From: Asparagopsis taxiformis
Lineage: Eukaryota > Rhodophyta > Florideophyceae > Bonnemaisoniales > Bonnemaisoniaceae
Direction: 5' to 3'
NCBI GenBank assembly: GCA_030407315.1
Contig: JALQPE010000166.1
Span: 1-24,543, forward strand
Length of the DNA stretch: 24,543 bases
Below, piece by piece: positions 15,954-24,116 of the stretch; the stretch's first letter is position 1, and each line of letters starts with the position of its first letter. Made by a program: the position numbers and the translations under genes. A model generated the notes under the pieces. That model saw only the letters and a list, made by a program, of their open reading frames with translations. It made no database searches and had not been told where the DNA came from.

Positions 15954-18473
15954 TCACCGATGCATGACGTCCGCGGGACGCTGCAACAGATGATGCCCTT
16001 CGGCTCGGTCTTTGGCTTCGAAATCGTCAGGAAGAGATGGCATACGGTCGTCGAACAGGAGGTCGTGTTCCGAAGGAGAGTCACGAAAGATGTAACCGTC
16101 TTCATCGACTTCGACTCCTTCCGGAACAGTGAGTGTAATTGTCACTTCGCGGACCCCCTTGCTTTCGACTTGGCCCTCGTCTGCACTGTTGTTTTCTTCC
16201 TCGTCCGAAGCGGTATGGACAGATTCTTGGTTGGAGGGAGTCGCACCAGCACGTTGGTTATCTTGGGGGACAATCTCAACGGCAGAATCGGGGGAACGGG
16301 CGGAGTCTTCGTCAACCTCATCACCGGAAGCAGTGGCTTGTTGTTGATCGGTGGGTTTATCAACAACGGCCTGCTCTTCTTCCCCGGCGGATTGTTGTAC
16401 CACAACCGGCTCTTCTTCCTCGAGGCGTGTGCTCCCCGTCGAGCGAAGTCGCTGTGAACGGCGGCGGATGCCATGCGAAGCAGGCTCATGTTCGACATTC
16501 CGCTGCTTCTTGTGAGTGAGTCTCACATTGGCAGCAGAAGGGCGGCGTTTGCGTCGAGCCTTAGTCTTCTTCTTCAATGTCGGATTGAAAAACTCTTTCA
16601 AGTTCGTTTCCAAATCCTGTAAACGCGTGGTTCTCCGTCGCATTCGAACCTCACTGCTCCGGTCGTCCCCTCTATACATTGCAATGGCATTGGTGAGATG
16701 CCATTGCAACTCCTTCGGCTGCTTAACCGACCCAATTGCCATCTCTGTGCTCAGAAATGACTTGCGCATAATACTCTTTGGGCGCCCAAACGCAGCGTAC
16801 AGAGAATTTGCTATTGCAGTCACGCGACGGACGTATGTATAGAAGTCGTTCACGTCAAAGCGTCCATCCGGACGTCCACCATGAGCAGGGTTCAAGTACT
16901 CCGAAAGACCACGCAAGACGAAGACAAAGTTTTCTTCCAGCAACTCGCGCACTATCTTGTGGTCCAGGTGCGTTATCCCAATCTCGTTGCGGCGCTCGGA
17001 ATTGTTCAGCTCACGCAACACTTCGTCGAGAACAGGATGCTTCAGCGTTGCTATAGCCAAACGCGTCCACCGCCGGGCCGTGTTCGTTGAATTCATCATC
17101 CCCATGAACTGCGCCTCGAACAATGTTCGGATGACATCAGACTCACGCAAGTCGCCAGCGTTTTCCACGTTATTTGCAACAGCAATCGTACGGATGAACT
17201 GCTGGATGGACGACAAGATTCGAACCAGGGAGCGCTCCGTCAGTTGCGTCCCAGTCGTATGGTTCGACTCTGCACTCTTGTGGATGATCTCATGAGGCTG
17301 AAGATCACTGTTGTCCTTGCGGCGAAGGTAGTACACATCCAGAGGCTGAGTAACCCAGCGCAAGCGGTTTGCGTCCTGTGGCAGCTTGGTTCTGTGCATA
17401 CGGGTGAGGCGCGTGAAGTCATCGGCAATGCTATGCATAGCATTGAGACGATGCAGTCCGTCGATCACGGTCACGTTCGCATTGGCATGGAATTTGCCAT
17501 TCTGGAACAGACGCGTGTCGGCGGGAAGATGCGTGTTCTGCGACCTCAGCACCGTCACAGTGATACGCGAAGAGCTCACATACCCCACAGCCAACATATT
17601 GTTGCGCAGGTCCTCCACGTGGTCTTCTTTCACATCCCGAAGGGTCACGGCCGGTTCCACTAGCTGCCTCACCAACACAGTCGCTCCTTCTCCGACGTAA
17701 TCCGACGTCACAAACTTGGGTACCGTAATTTGCGTCCCCTGCTGCTCACGAATGCTTTCCGCCACCTCCGGTTCGTCGTCCACCTCGGTTACGTCCTGCG
17801 TAGAAGCTTCGGTGACGTTGGAGCGAGTAGGGTGCTTCGTGCCTCCACTGAAGGCTCTGGCAGAGCGAGCAGGGTGCTTCGTGCCTCCACTGGAGGGTCT
17901 TGCAGAGCGAGCAGGGCGCTTCGTGCCTCCCGAAACCGGAATAGAGCGTGCTGGATGCTTCGTACCCCCCGAACCAGTGATTTCGCCTGCTGGACCGGTA
18001 CTGGGCATCCGTCCCGAGCTGGCCTGGTTCGTCGCTGCGTTGAAGTTTGACGCTGCAGCAGGGGTACGAATGTCGCTAGGGCCATCCTCCGCAGCGGGGC
18101 GCATCATCCGAGTATCCCAAGGGTAAAACGCCGCGGCGTATGCTCCACCCATCCTCTCCGGCGGTCCCTCGGCGCCCTCAAACATGTACGGGAACGGGAG
18201 GTCCTTGAACTTGTCCTTAGTCGCAATGTTGCGCACGACGATGTAGTCGGCCTCCTCGGTTTCCGGCAGCTTGTGGTTGTGCAGCGTGCGCGGAAGGCCA
18301 ACATCGCCACCAGCAGTGCTCACCGAAGCCGTCCCAATATGCACAGCCGCACCGTCCACGTCCGCAAACAAATTGACATCGACGCCGCGCTTGAGTCCGC
18401 GCGACTCCGCTGACGCGCTCACTTGATCGCCGCAAACCGTTGAAAACAAACTGCTGAAATGCGTATCCGCCAT
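15954..18473 (-). CDS. ParB/Srx-like N-terminal domain protein, nuclear, unknown role
   Basis: The start is the ATG at 18471-18473 (MADTHFSS); a GTG further up is unlikely. The protein has about 839 residues. Residues 1-250 are low-complexity and include four near-repeats of SGGTKHPARS at about 168-219. At about 265-350 is a ParB-like box: a helical part (VKEDHVEDLRNNMLAVG) and then VTVIDGLHRLNAM, matching the dG-hRl signature that in ParB and sulfiredoxin folds binds nucleotide. A long helical region follows to about residue 610, then a strongly basic run (KKKTKARRKRRPS) fitting a nuclear signal, and an acidic Glu/Asp-rich C-terminal third. In phages and bacteria this fold is often fused or adjacent to DNA methyltransferases, and a methyltransferase remnant lies at 20762-20905. 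The exact activity cannot be read from the sequence. Confidence 0.7.
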   Translation of the reverse strand: MADTHFSSLFSTVCGDQVSASAESRGLKRGVDVNLFADVDGAAVHIGTASVSTAGGDVGLPRTLHNHKLPETEEADYIVVRNIATKDKFKDLPFPYMFEGAEGPPERMGGAYAAAFYPWDTRMMRPAAEDGPSDIRTPAAASNFNAATNQASSGRMPSTGPAGEITGSGGTKHPARSIPVSGGTKRPARSARPSSGGTKHPARSARAFSGGTKHPTRSNVTEASTQDVTEVDDEPEVAESIREQQGTQITVPKFVTSDYVGEGATVLVRQLVEPAVTLRDVKEDHVEDLRNNMLAVGYVSSSRITVTVLRSQNTHLPADTRLFQNGKFHANANVTVIDGLHRLNAMHSIADDFTRLTRMHRTKLPQDANRLRWVTQPLDVYYLRRKDNSDLQPHEIIHKSAESNHTTGTQLTERSLVRILSSIQQFIRTIAVANNVENAGDLRESDVIRTLFEAQFMGMMNSTNTARRWTRLAIATLKHPVLDEVLRELNNSERRNEIGITHLDHKIVRELLEENFVFVLRGLSEYLNPAHGGRPDGRFDVNDFYTYVRRVTAIANSLYAAFGRPKSIMRKSFLSTEMAIGSVKQPKELQWHLTNAIAMYRGDDRSSEVRMRRRTTRLQDLETNLKEFFNPTLKKKTKARRKRRPSAANVRLTHKKQRNVEHEPASHGIRRRSQRLRSTGSTRLEEEEPVVVQQSAGEEEQAVVDKPTDQQQATASGDEVDEDSARSPDSAVEIVPQDNQRAGATPSNQESVHTASDEEENNSADEGQVESKGVREVTITLTVPEGVEVDEDGYIFRDSPSEHDLLFDDRMPSLPDDFEAKDRAEGHHLLQRPADVMHR

Positions 18474-19346
18474 GGTTGTTGAGTTGGAAAGGAAAAGAGA
18501 TGGTTGACGTTGACGTATTGGAGTGATGTGGATGGTAGGTTTCACGTTGAAGAATGGTCGTGAACGCCAATCGCTGGAAATAATAACACAATACAACCGA
18601 AATTTTGTTAGGTACACACCTATCGTGACCGCTGGAATGCAAGAGAGGCAATCGAGATGTGAGTGTCCGTTCGGAACGGGCCCGAGTCGGGCTATCGAAA
18701 CCTGACGAGGTGGCGTGAAGCAGGCAGTGTCCTTGATGTGTAATGTGTTAAAATTACAGCTGTCAAGCTAGGCGGCTTTTGGGGCGGCTGCGAGCACCCC
18801 TTTATCCGGGAAACACCCTGATTTGAGTTAAAATTTGGGCTATTCTCAAAAACATGCACATGTGAACATGTTTTTGAGATGGGGGTGTGCCGTACGGCAC
18901 AATCGACCGCCCAAATCGATGTTTTTTGCAAGATTTTTTGTGCCCGAAATTTTAGAATTTCTGGTCTGGCCAGCAATGCATCTGAGCGGGACATCCCCAT
19001 GTCCAGTGGCCGTCCGGATGTCGCTCACCTGGTAAGCGTGATGCACCTGTGACAACTTATGTGACTGCAGTCACAGCCGCCATGGCGGCCGTGCAGTACA
19101 ACACTCAAAGACAGGGAATCACAATCATTTTAAAATTTTTCTCTACGACGTATCCGTCACAACTTATTACCTACACCGGTTACGGGTTTCAAGACCTTTC
19201 CAGTGCTGTGTACCCGTATACTCTGTTCCGTTCGATATCAACCAGTGTTCCTCACGAAAGAGTGCAAACGTCACGAGATACGTCGTCAAATTTGACTGTC
19301 TCGCCGAGCGGTCGCCATCCTGTACCGAATTTCCACTCATTCCATT
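18474..19346. promoter_or_regulatory. Divergent intergenic region between the ParB-like and 407-residue genes
   Basis: It holds both 5' flanks: the ParB-like gene leaves to the left and the 407-residue gene to the right. Near 18750-18800 is GC-rich sequence resembling nothing else in the window, then repeat copy D. From 19040 to 19346 it is unique AT-mixed DNA with GCCGCCATGGCGGC, a perfect 14-nt palindrome, at about 19077-19090. I see no clear TATA box. Confidence 0.5.
18812..18997. repeat. Interspersed repeat, copy D (separate from the array)
   Basis: It has the same orientation as copies B and C, with the intact 13-bp hairpin TCTCAAAAACATG/CATGTTTTTGAGA, the palindrome GTGCCGTACGGCAC and the GAATTTCTGG part. 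It diverges at GGGACATCCCC, where the others continue with CCGGACGTCC. It lacks the GC-rich spacer and the tRNA-like part. Copies C and D bracket the dioxygenase and ParB-like genes as direct repeats. Confidence 0.9.
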
Positions 19347-20570
19347 ATGACGAATAAGCGCAGGCGCAACAGCAATCCGATCGTTGACGACGCAACCGTG
19401 TCAATTCTGCGCGAACCCGCTAGTCCTTGGGAGGATTCTAGTGACATGGGTACACGTCGAAACGTAGGTCGCGCCGCCCGCGAAACTACTCTCGCTGGCA
19501 AAGACTTCCTCCGCCTCTTGCTGGATTTATTCGCCCACTCAAGTTTCGCAGACTTGACGGACAAGCCGGGAGGTTTCACATACGCGGACCTTGGCGCTTG
19601 GGTTGCGCAGGGCACGGAAGAACAATTTGCGGCGCTGCAAGGTCGACTCAGCATAGCCTTCAGCGGTCGTTGGAAGAATGCTGGAGTCGAGGCGGATGTT
19701 GCCGAAATCGTCATGGCAGAGATGAACGTTGAGCGAGCCAAGCAGATTGTTCGTCTGGCATTACCCATTGCCGAGTTTTCAAGACAGGATGAGCGTATCG
19801 GGCAATGGGTTGAGCACTGCATCCTTTCTGGGATCGTGCCGCAGACCTTCCTTATTGGATGTAACATGCTTCCTTCGCCACTACAGGCGCCGCAGCGCGG
19901 GGAACCAAGCGCCTTCGTTCTTGCTCCACCGGAAACGTTCGAGGTATTGATGTATTTCCAAGCGTTGTCTATCATCCGAAATCACAACAAGAACCTGCCG
20001 CGTCGCCGAATAGGCGACGCGGCCGAAGAGGGGAACGAAGCCGCACGCGTCCTAGCCCATCGGAAAAGCACTAATCGAGCTTGTTACGTGGTTCAAGTTT
20101 TATACCATGCTTGGACCGATGTGGCCTTCGCCGCAAAGTTTTCCAGCTTCGAAGAGTTGATGGCGCCGTACATCATTTTCGACAGCAGTGAGCATTGGTT
20201 TGAAGTGCTCGATGAAGGTCTATTCGCACCGATAGAGCAGAAGCTAGATCTCTACCACGACAAAGCTCCCCTATCTCATCCTGATGGATATGGTGGAAAA
20301 GTAGAGACAAGAACCAGTGCGCAGCACAGTGCATTTAGGTACCTTGTGAGGAAGTTCTTCGACCGGTTGCAGTTTCTTATCGTCAACCCGGACCTGTACA
20401 CCTGGCCGGAGTCCGACCGCTGGGGGGCGCTGGAAATATACTTGTCAAGCAGAAATCCGGACAAGCTGCCAGCGTACTTTGACGCCCTCGACGAAGACGT
20501 TATGGCTGTCCTCCGCCCGGCACCACAAGCCGCGGACGCAGAAAAGGTCGCCAAGGTCCAAGCCGGTTGA
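19347..20570 (+). CDS. Conserved-looking protein of unknown function, 407 residues
   Basis: The start is the ATG at 19347, and the frame is fully open to a TGA at 20568-20570. The N-terminus is basic (TNKRRRNSN), possibly nuclear. The rest is mostly helical and rich in aromatic residues, for example FLRLLLDLFAHSSFADL near residue 50, EVLMYFQALSIIRNHNKN near 200 and YLVRKFFDRLQFLIVNPDLY near 330. There are no transmembrane segments, zinc motifs or recognisable catalytic motifs. Codon use is even and unlike the CGT-rich retroelement. It is divergent from the ParB-like gene, and the methyltransferase-like fragment follows on the same strand about 190 bases later. I do not recognise the family, and the function is unknown. 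Confidence 0.7.
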   Translation: MTNKRRRNSNPIVDDATVSILREPASPWEDSSDMGTRRNVGRAARETTLAGKDFLRLLLDLFAHSSFADLTDKPGGFTYADLGAWVAQGTEEQFAALQGRLSIAFSGRWKNAGVEADVAEIVMAEMNVERAKQIVRLALPIAEFSRQDERIGQWVEHCILSGIVPQTFLIGCNMLPSPLQAPQRGEPSAFVLAPPETFEVLMYFQALSIIRNHNKNLPRRRIGDAAEEGNEAARVLAHRKSTNRACYVVQVLYHAWTDVAFAAKFSSFEELMAPYIIFDSSEHWFEVLDEGLFAPIEQKLDLYHDKAPLSHPDGYGGKVETRTSAQHSAFRYLVRKFFDRLQFLIVNPDLYTWPESDRWGALEIYLSSRNPDKLPAYFDALDEDVMAVLRPAPQAADAEKVAKVQAG

Positions 20571-20761
20571 TGACATTCCCACTCGTCGCAACACGGAGGA
20601 GAGGTTTTGGTTCCGTCGACAAGACACACAACCAGGCTTCACTTGGGCCTGGGAGGACCAGTCTTACTGCCCAAGGGCCGTCTCCCCCGTCACCCGTCAC
20701 CCCATGCGCCAGAAGAGCAGGAAAGTGAGGGCAGGCTCTCGCAAAGGACTTTCTTTCGAAA

Positions 20762-20905
20762 ATGAGTCAGTATTGCCGGGTGTACGACGTCCCTTTCGAA
20801 GATTTGGTCAGTGCCGACGAGAGCCGAGAACACGTGCCCATCACGGGCAACGTTCAGCTCATTCTGACTGTTCCGCCCTACAATGTTCGTCGTAACACAG
20901 GATAA
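20762..20905 (+). pseudogene. Truncated N4/N6 amino-methyltransferase start (DPPY motif changed to VPPY)
   Basis: This is a 47-residue frame from ATG 20762 to TAA 20903-20905. It reads VQLILTVPPYNVRRNTG near its end. This matches the start of bacterial-type DNA methylases of the N6-adenine/N4-cytosine family, whose catalytic loop is [DNS]-P-P-[YFW], usually VDLIxTDPPYN. Here the first residue is Val rather than Asp, Asn or Ser, so the loop would not work. Nothing resembling the SAM-binding half follows before AT-rich DNA begins. It is too short to be an enzyme and is best read as a decayed or truncated end of the gene cluster. The match rests on one motif and its context, so chance similarity is possible. 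Confidence 0.45.
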
Positions 20906-21640
20906 GCAAAAATTGAGAATATTCCTTGGAAAATGCCGTATCGTACAGTAGAACTAGTCACCATATTTTTAGCGGAACGCCCATCCCCAACGTTTGGATA
21001 AGGCCCATCGAAAAAATGTAAAAAATCATGGGCTGAGACCAGCACGGCGATTTTGTTTTACAGTAGGCAGGAACCAAGCAGAACTATGGTGTGGCCGTGA
21101 GGTGATGGCTGAACCATGTACGGAAGGACACGTAGGGATGGAAATGAACCACGTCCATATATGAGCAGGACGGCGGGTTGACTAGAACGGGCCAAGTCAC
21201 GCAGGCACGGACTGTTGGAATGGAACCAGTACTGTATATGGGTATAGTTAGATATGGGGTGCACCGTGACTGCGATATGTGGTGGAAGGTGCGAGCGATT
21301 CGTAGAAATAAACTATAAAATATAATGGGCACACCGTGACGGTCCGGTGTCTGAAACCAGGCGTAAGCAGCACTCGCTGAATGGATGGTGACCAAAGTAT
21401 GATTATTGTATTCATTGGAATAATTCCAGAGTAGGTGACTTTTTGCTATGGGACGTGACCAAGCTGACTTGTGGAACTGGCCAAACGATAATACTGGAAA
21501 GGGACCATTGACTGGGCATGTACGGCCCAAGGCAAAGCGCGGTTAGTTTCCAACTACAGTACTGTGTAAAGCCCGGATATATTCTATTATAACACCTGCT
21601 CGTGACACTGGTATTATTCTACCGTGGAGCACTGTAATGG
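20906..21640. other. AT-richer intergenic stretch, no gene seen
   Basis: Open frames on minus up to about 148 codons exist here (21084-21530) but show no motif and no protein-like composition. I see no clear repeat in this stretch. Confidence 0.5.
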
Positions 21641-21649
21641 GTACGGTTC

Positions 21650-21770
21650 ACTTCCACTGGATGTAGTGGTTGTACCGTCGGGTGGGCGTGGTCCATGTCC
21701 ACTGGGTAGAGTAGTTGTACCGTCGAGTGGGCGTGGACCATGTCCACTGGGTAGAGTGGTTGCACCGGTG
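21650..21770. repeat. 45-bp tandem repeat, about 2.5 copies
   Basis: Units start with TTGTACCGTCG at about 21670 and 21715, and with TTGCACCGG at about 21760. The shared core is GTCCATGTCCACTGGGTAGA. Since 45 is a multiple of three, the minus frame across it encodes a 15-residue repeat (PSGHGPRPLDG type), but I see no other sign of a gene. DNA from 21771 to 22130 shows nothing recognisable. Confidence 0.75.
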
Positions 21771-22130
21771 GCGCTCTGGGTAGAAAACTGAAAGGTAGAA
21801 CGGGCGGCACATCGCACTTTTGCGGAGAAACTGCAGGACGGATAGGTCTGACTGAAACGATATCTAGGTAGAATGGAAATCGGCATAGGACAATGAATTA
21901 GACTAGGTTGCAGCCAGTAGCGGGTACGCAAAGATTTACGATATAGTGTAGTGGATATGGAATAGGTAATGGGCAGCTAACGCCAAAAGTTTAACGACAT
22001 GAAGATCATCTGTACACTGCACTACGGAACTATGAACTATGCCACCATGGCAGATACTAAACGGCAAAACACTAGCTCTACATAAAGTAACTACAAATAC
22101 ATATAGGCATGAAAGAGAGATGAGGGGAAG

Positions 22131-22405
22131 CCAGAAATTTCTGTTGGCACCTGGAAGGAAAAGAATAGATGAATCAATGGTTAGTGCTAGGAATGTAACT
22201 TCATCAACGCTAGAAGCATGGTTAGAAGCGAGAGAACATACCGTTGATAGTGGAGCCAGAGCTTGAGTAAGCGGATTGTAGAGAACCCAGAAACTTCTGC
22301 TGGCACATAGATGGAAAGAGTGGATGACACAGTGGTTAGTGCTGGAAACGGTATGCCAAAAGCTCGATTAGAAGTGAGAAAACGTAGTAATGACAGTAGC
22401 CCTGG
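22131..22405. repeat. Two diverged tandem units, 156-bp offset
   Basis: Unit 1 is at about 22131-22260 and unit 2 at about 22287-22405. Both begin CCAGAAA-TTCTG-TGGCAC and share GGTTAGTGCT, then TTAGAAG-GAGA further on. The divergence is considerable, so the duplication is old. Confidence 0.6.
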
Positions 22406-22528
22406 AGAAAGACGAAACAGAAAGTAGGAAAGGCAGAAAAGTATGTTAGCAGAAGACAACGAAGAACCGCAGAAAAAGAGAATGGGAGGAATGGCTAAAA
22501 GACTAAATGAGCAGGAAAACCTTATCGT

Positions 22529-22592
22529 AGGATGGAGCGGCGGGGCACAATCACATCCGTAGGGATGTGATTGCACTCCGCCGCCCCATCCT
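22529..22592. repeat. 30-bp inverted repeat with a 4-base centre
   Basis: Arms 22529-22558 and 22563-22592 match at 26 of 30 positions. The outer part is GC-rich (GGCGG) and the inner ten pairs (AATCACATCC) are perfect. It could be a MITE-like end pair, a hairpin RNA precursor or a relic of palindrome formation. Confidence 0.85.
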
Positions 22593-22757
22593 GCGTAGGT
22601 GGTGTGCTGCCGCGACAGGTGCTGGCGATGTTGCCCGGCGTGACGCAAGGCTTAAATACTGCTGCTGAGTGAGCCCAGAGGTCGCGTATTTCACTTGCGT
22701 AGTGAGAAAGCGCGCGCTTTTCGTACTGACAAATCAGAAACAAATCATCGATGATCT

Positions 22758-22815
22758 ATGAACACGTCATGGACACGTCATGGACTCGAGATGGACTCGT
22801 CATGAACACGTAATG
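22758..22815. repeat. Short tandem repeat of ACACGTCATGG type (11-12 bp, about 5 units)
   Basis: Units read GAACACGTCATG, GACACGTCATGG, ACTCGAGATGG, ACTCGTCATG and AACACGTAATG in succession. The last unit runs into the perfect hairpin at 22810-22849. Confidence 0.75.
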
Positions 22816-22849
22816 AAATAGAACACTAAGTAGTGTTCTATTTCATTAC
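22810..22849. repeat. Perfect 18-bp hairpin with AAGT loop
   Basis: GTAATGAAATAGAACACT is followed by AAGT and then its exact reverse complement. A perfect 18-bp stem with a 4-base loop is unlikely by chance. No U-run follows on plus, so a pol III or bacterial-type terminator is not indicated. Confidence 0.9.
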
Positions 22850-22934
22850 AGCTGGCGTGCAGCTGCACGCTTGTGAGCGGAAACGTGTATTGCAGGCTGA
22901 GGAGCCAATGATGAAAATTAGAAAAAAATGACTA

Positions 22935-23097
22935 GTTACTGCAGTAAAAAGTGATCTAGGAAGATGCATTTGTAATCACTTTTTACTGATAAGAAGGGAT
23001 CTAGGAAGATGCATTTGGTAGATCACTTTTACTGCAGTAAGAAGTGATCTAGGAAGATGCATTTGGTAGATCAGTTTTTTACTGCAGTAAAAAACTT
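22935..23097. repeat. Cluster of three related stem-loops with TTACTGCAGTAA palindromes
   Basis: The core GATCTAGGAAGATGCATTTG occurs at 22953, 22998 and 23046. Around the first core, CAGTAAAAAGTGAT and ATCACTTTTTACTG make a perfect 14-bp stem. The palindrome TTACTGCAGTAA occurs three times (about 22937, 23029 and 23090). The array alternates direct and inverted order, as expected from repeated fold-back duplication. Confidence 0.85.
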
Positions 23098-23100
23098 AAT

Positions 23101-24116
23101 TTGCCTTTAATTTTATTGTGGTACGTTCCGCCCTGAGGAAGCTGGTTCAGGCTTGAGGCAGTTCAAGGAATGGATAAGCTCTGGAAGAAGCATGAATGGG
23201 GTATAGACGAGGAATTAGAGATGGTTACATAAAATATAACATAGTGTCTGACAGTTTTTGGGACAAGGGACATAAGTATGGCCAATGTCAAGGTGGATGT
23301 ATGTGACGGAAACGCTACAATATGAGGAAGTTTGTTTACGGGAAGTAATATGGTAGAGAAGCTTATGTACTAGACCCTAGAGTATTATGCAGTCCTTGGC
23401 GGATATCCATCTTGTCTTGCAAAGATAGAGAAGGAACCACCATCCATAAACGAAGGACCTCCATGCGTAATTCCTCCATTCGAAGTGCCTTGCTCCACAG
23501 AACATAATGAAGGGCTACAATTGTGGAGGAGACCAACCTTACGAACCCCTGAAGTGAGAGGGAGAAACCAGGAGCCGGAATCGGTGTTCGGAGCAAACGT
23601 AGTGGGGGAGGACTTCTGCTTGATAACTGGAAGAACAATAGCGTGTGGTGGAGACAGGTTTTCCTGGTGAGATTCGTGTATGCAAACGTTTCCCGGTGAA
23701 GCAATGTTTCCATCAATAGTCAGGTCAAACACGGTGGTAACAGCCCAAAAAGAAGGCGAACAGGTCTTCTGTAGAATTCTAGAAGACGGGGAAGCTGAGT
23801 AGCAAGCTTGTACTACACAGCCAGAAGCTATTTCTTGTGGCTTTGAAAAGTCCGAGACGCAGCAGAGGGCGAAGCTGCACAGGCAGGGTGGGCAGAACTG
23901 AGACGTGCTCCCTTGCATGGTTTTTCCACGAAGCATGACTGCATCCGAATTCTGCCCACAGGAAAAATCCTGCTGTGGTAATGAAGAGGGAACTCCTGTC
24001 CACGAGTAATATGAATATGGAGAAGAGAAGAATGGTAAAAAGACCTATTCAAATGTTCGAGAAGAGGTTCTTGACAGAGGTCATGCAGCGTACTAGCCGG
24101 GAGGTTCTCCATGGAT
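23101..24116. other. No assignable gene; ambiguous open frames on both strands
   Basis: A minus frame of 183 codons (23385-23936), another of 116 codons (23828-24178) and a partly open plus frame (about 23370-23670) overlap. None shows a known motif. The minus frame just left of 24116 could be a further broken part of the gene fragment at the right edge. Confidence 0.4.

Noticed and set aside
19337..19975. 212-codon minus ORF opposite the 407-residue gene
   Set aside because: It is entirely antisense to a better, longer plus ORF with natural composition, and it has a Ser/Arg/Cys-rich shadow composition.
22187..22648. 153-codon minus ORF with hydrophobic Leu/Phe/Ser runs
   Set aside because: It reads through the diverged tandem units and the large inverted repeat; the hydrophobicity comes from pyrimidine-rich minus-strand DNA, not a membrane protein signature.
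22810..22849. Intrinsic transcription terminator
   Set aside because: There is no T-run after the hairpin on either strand and the context is not bacterial.
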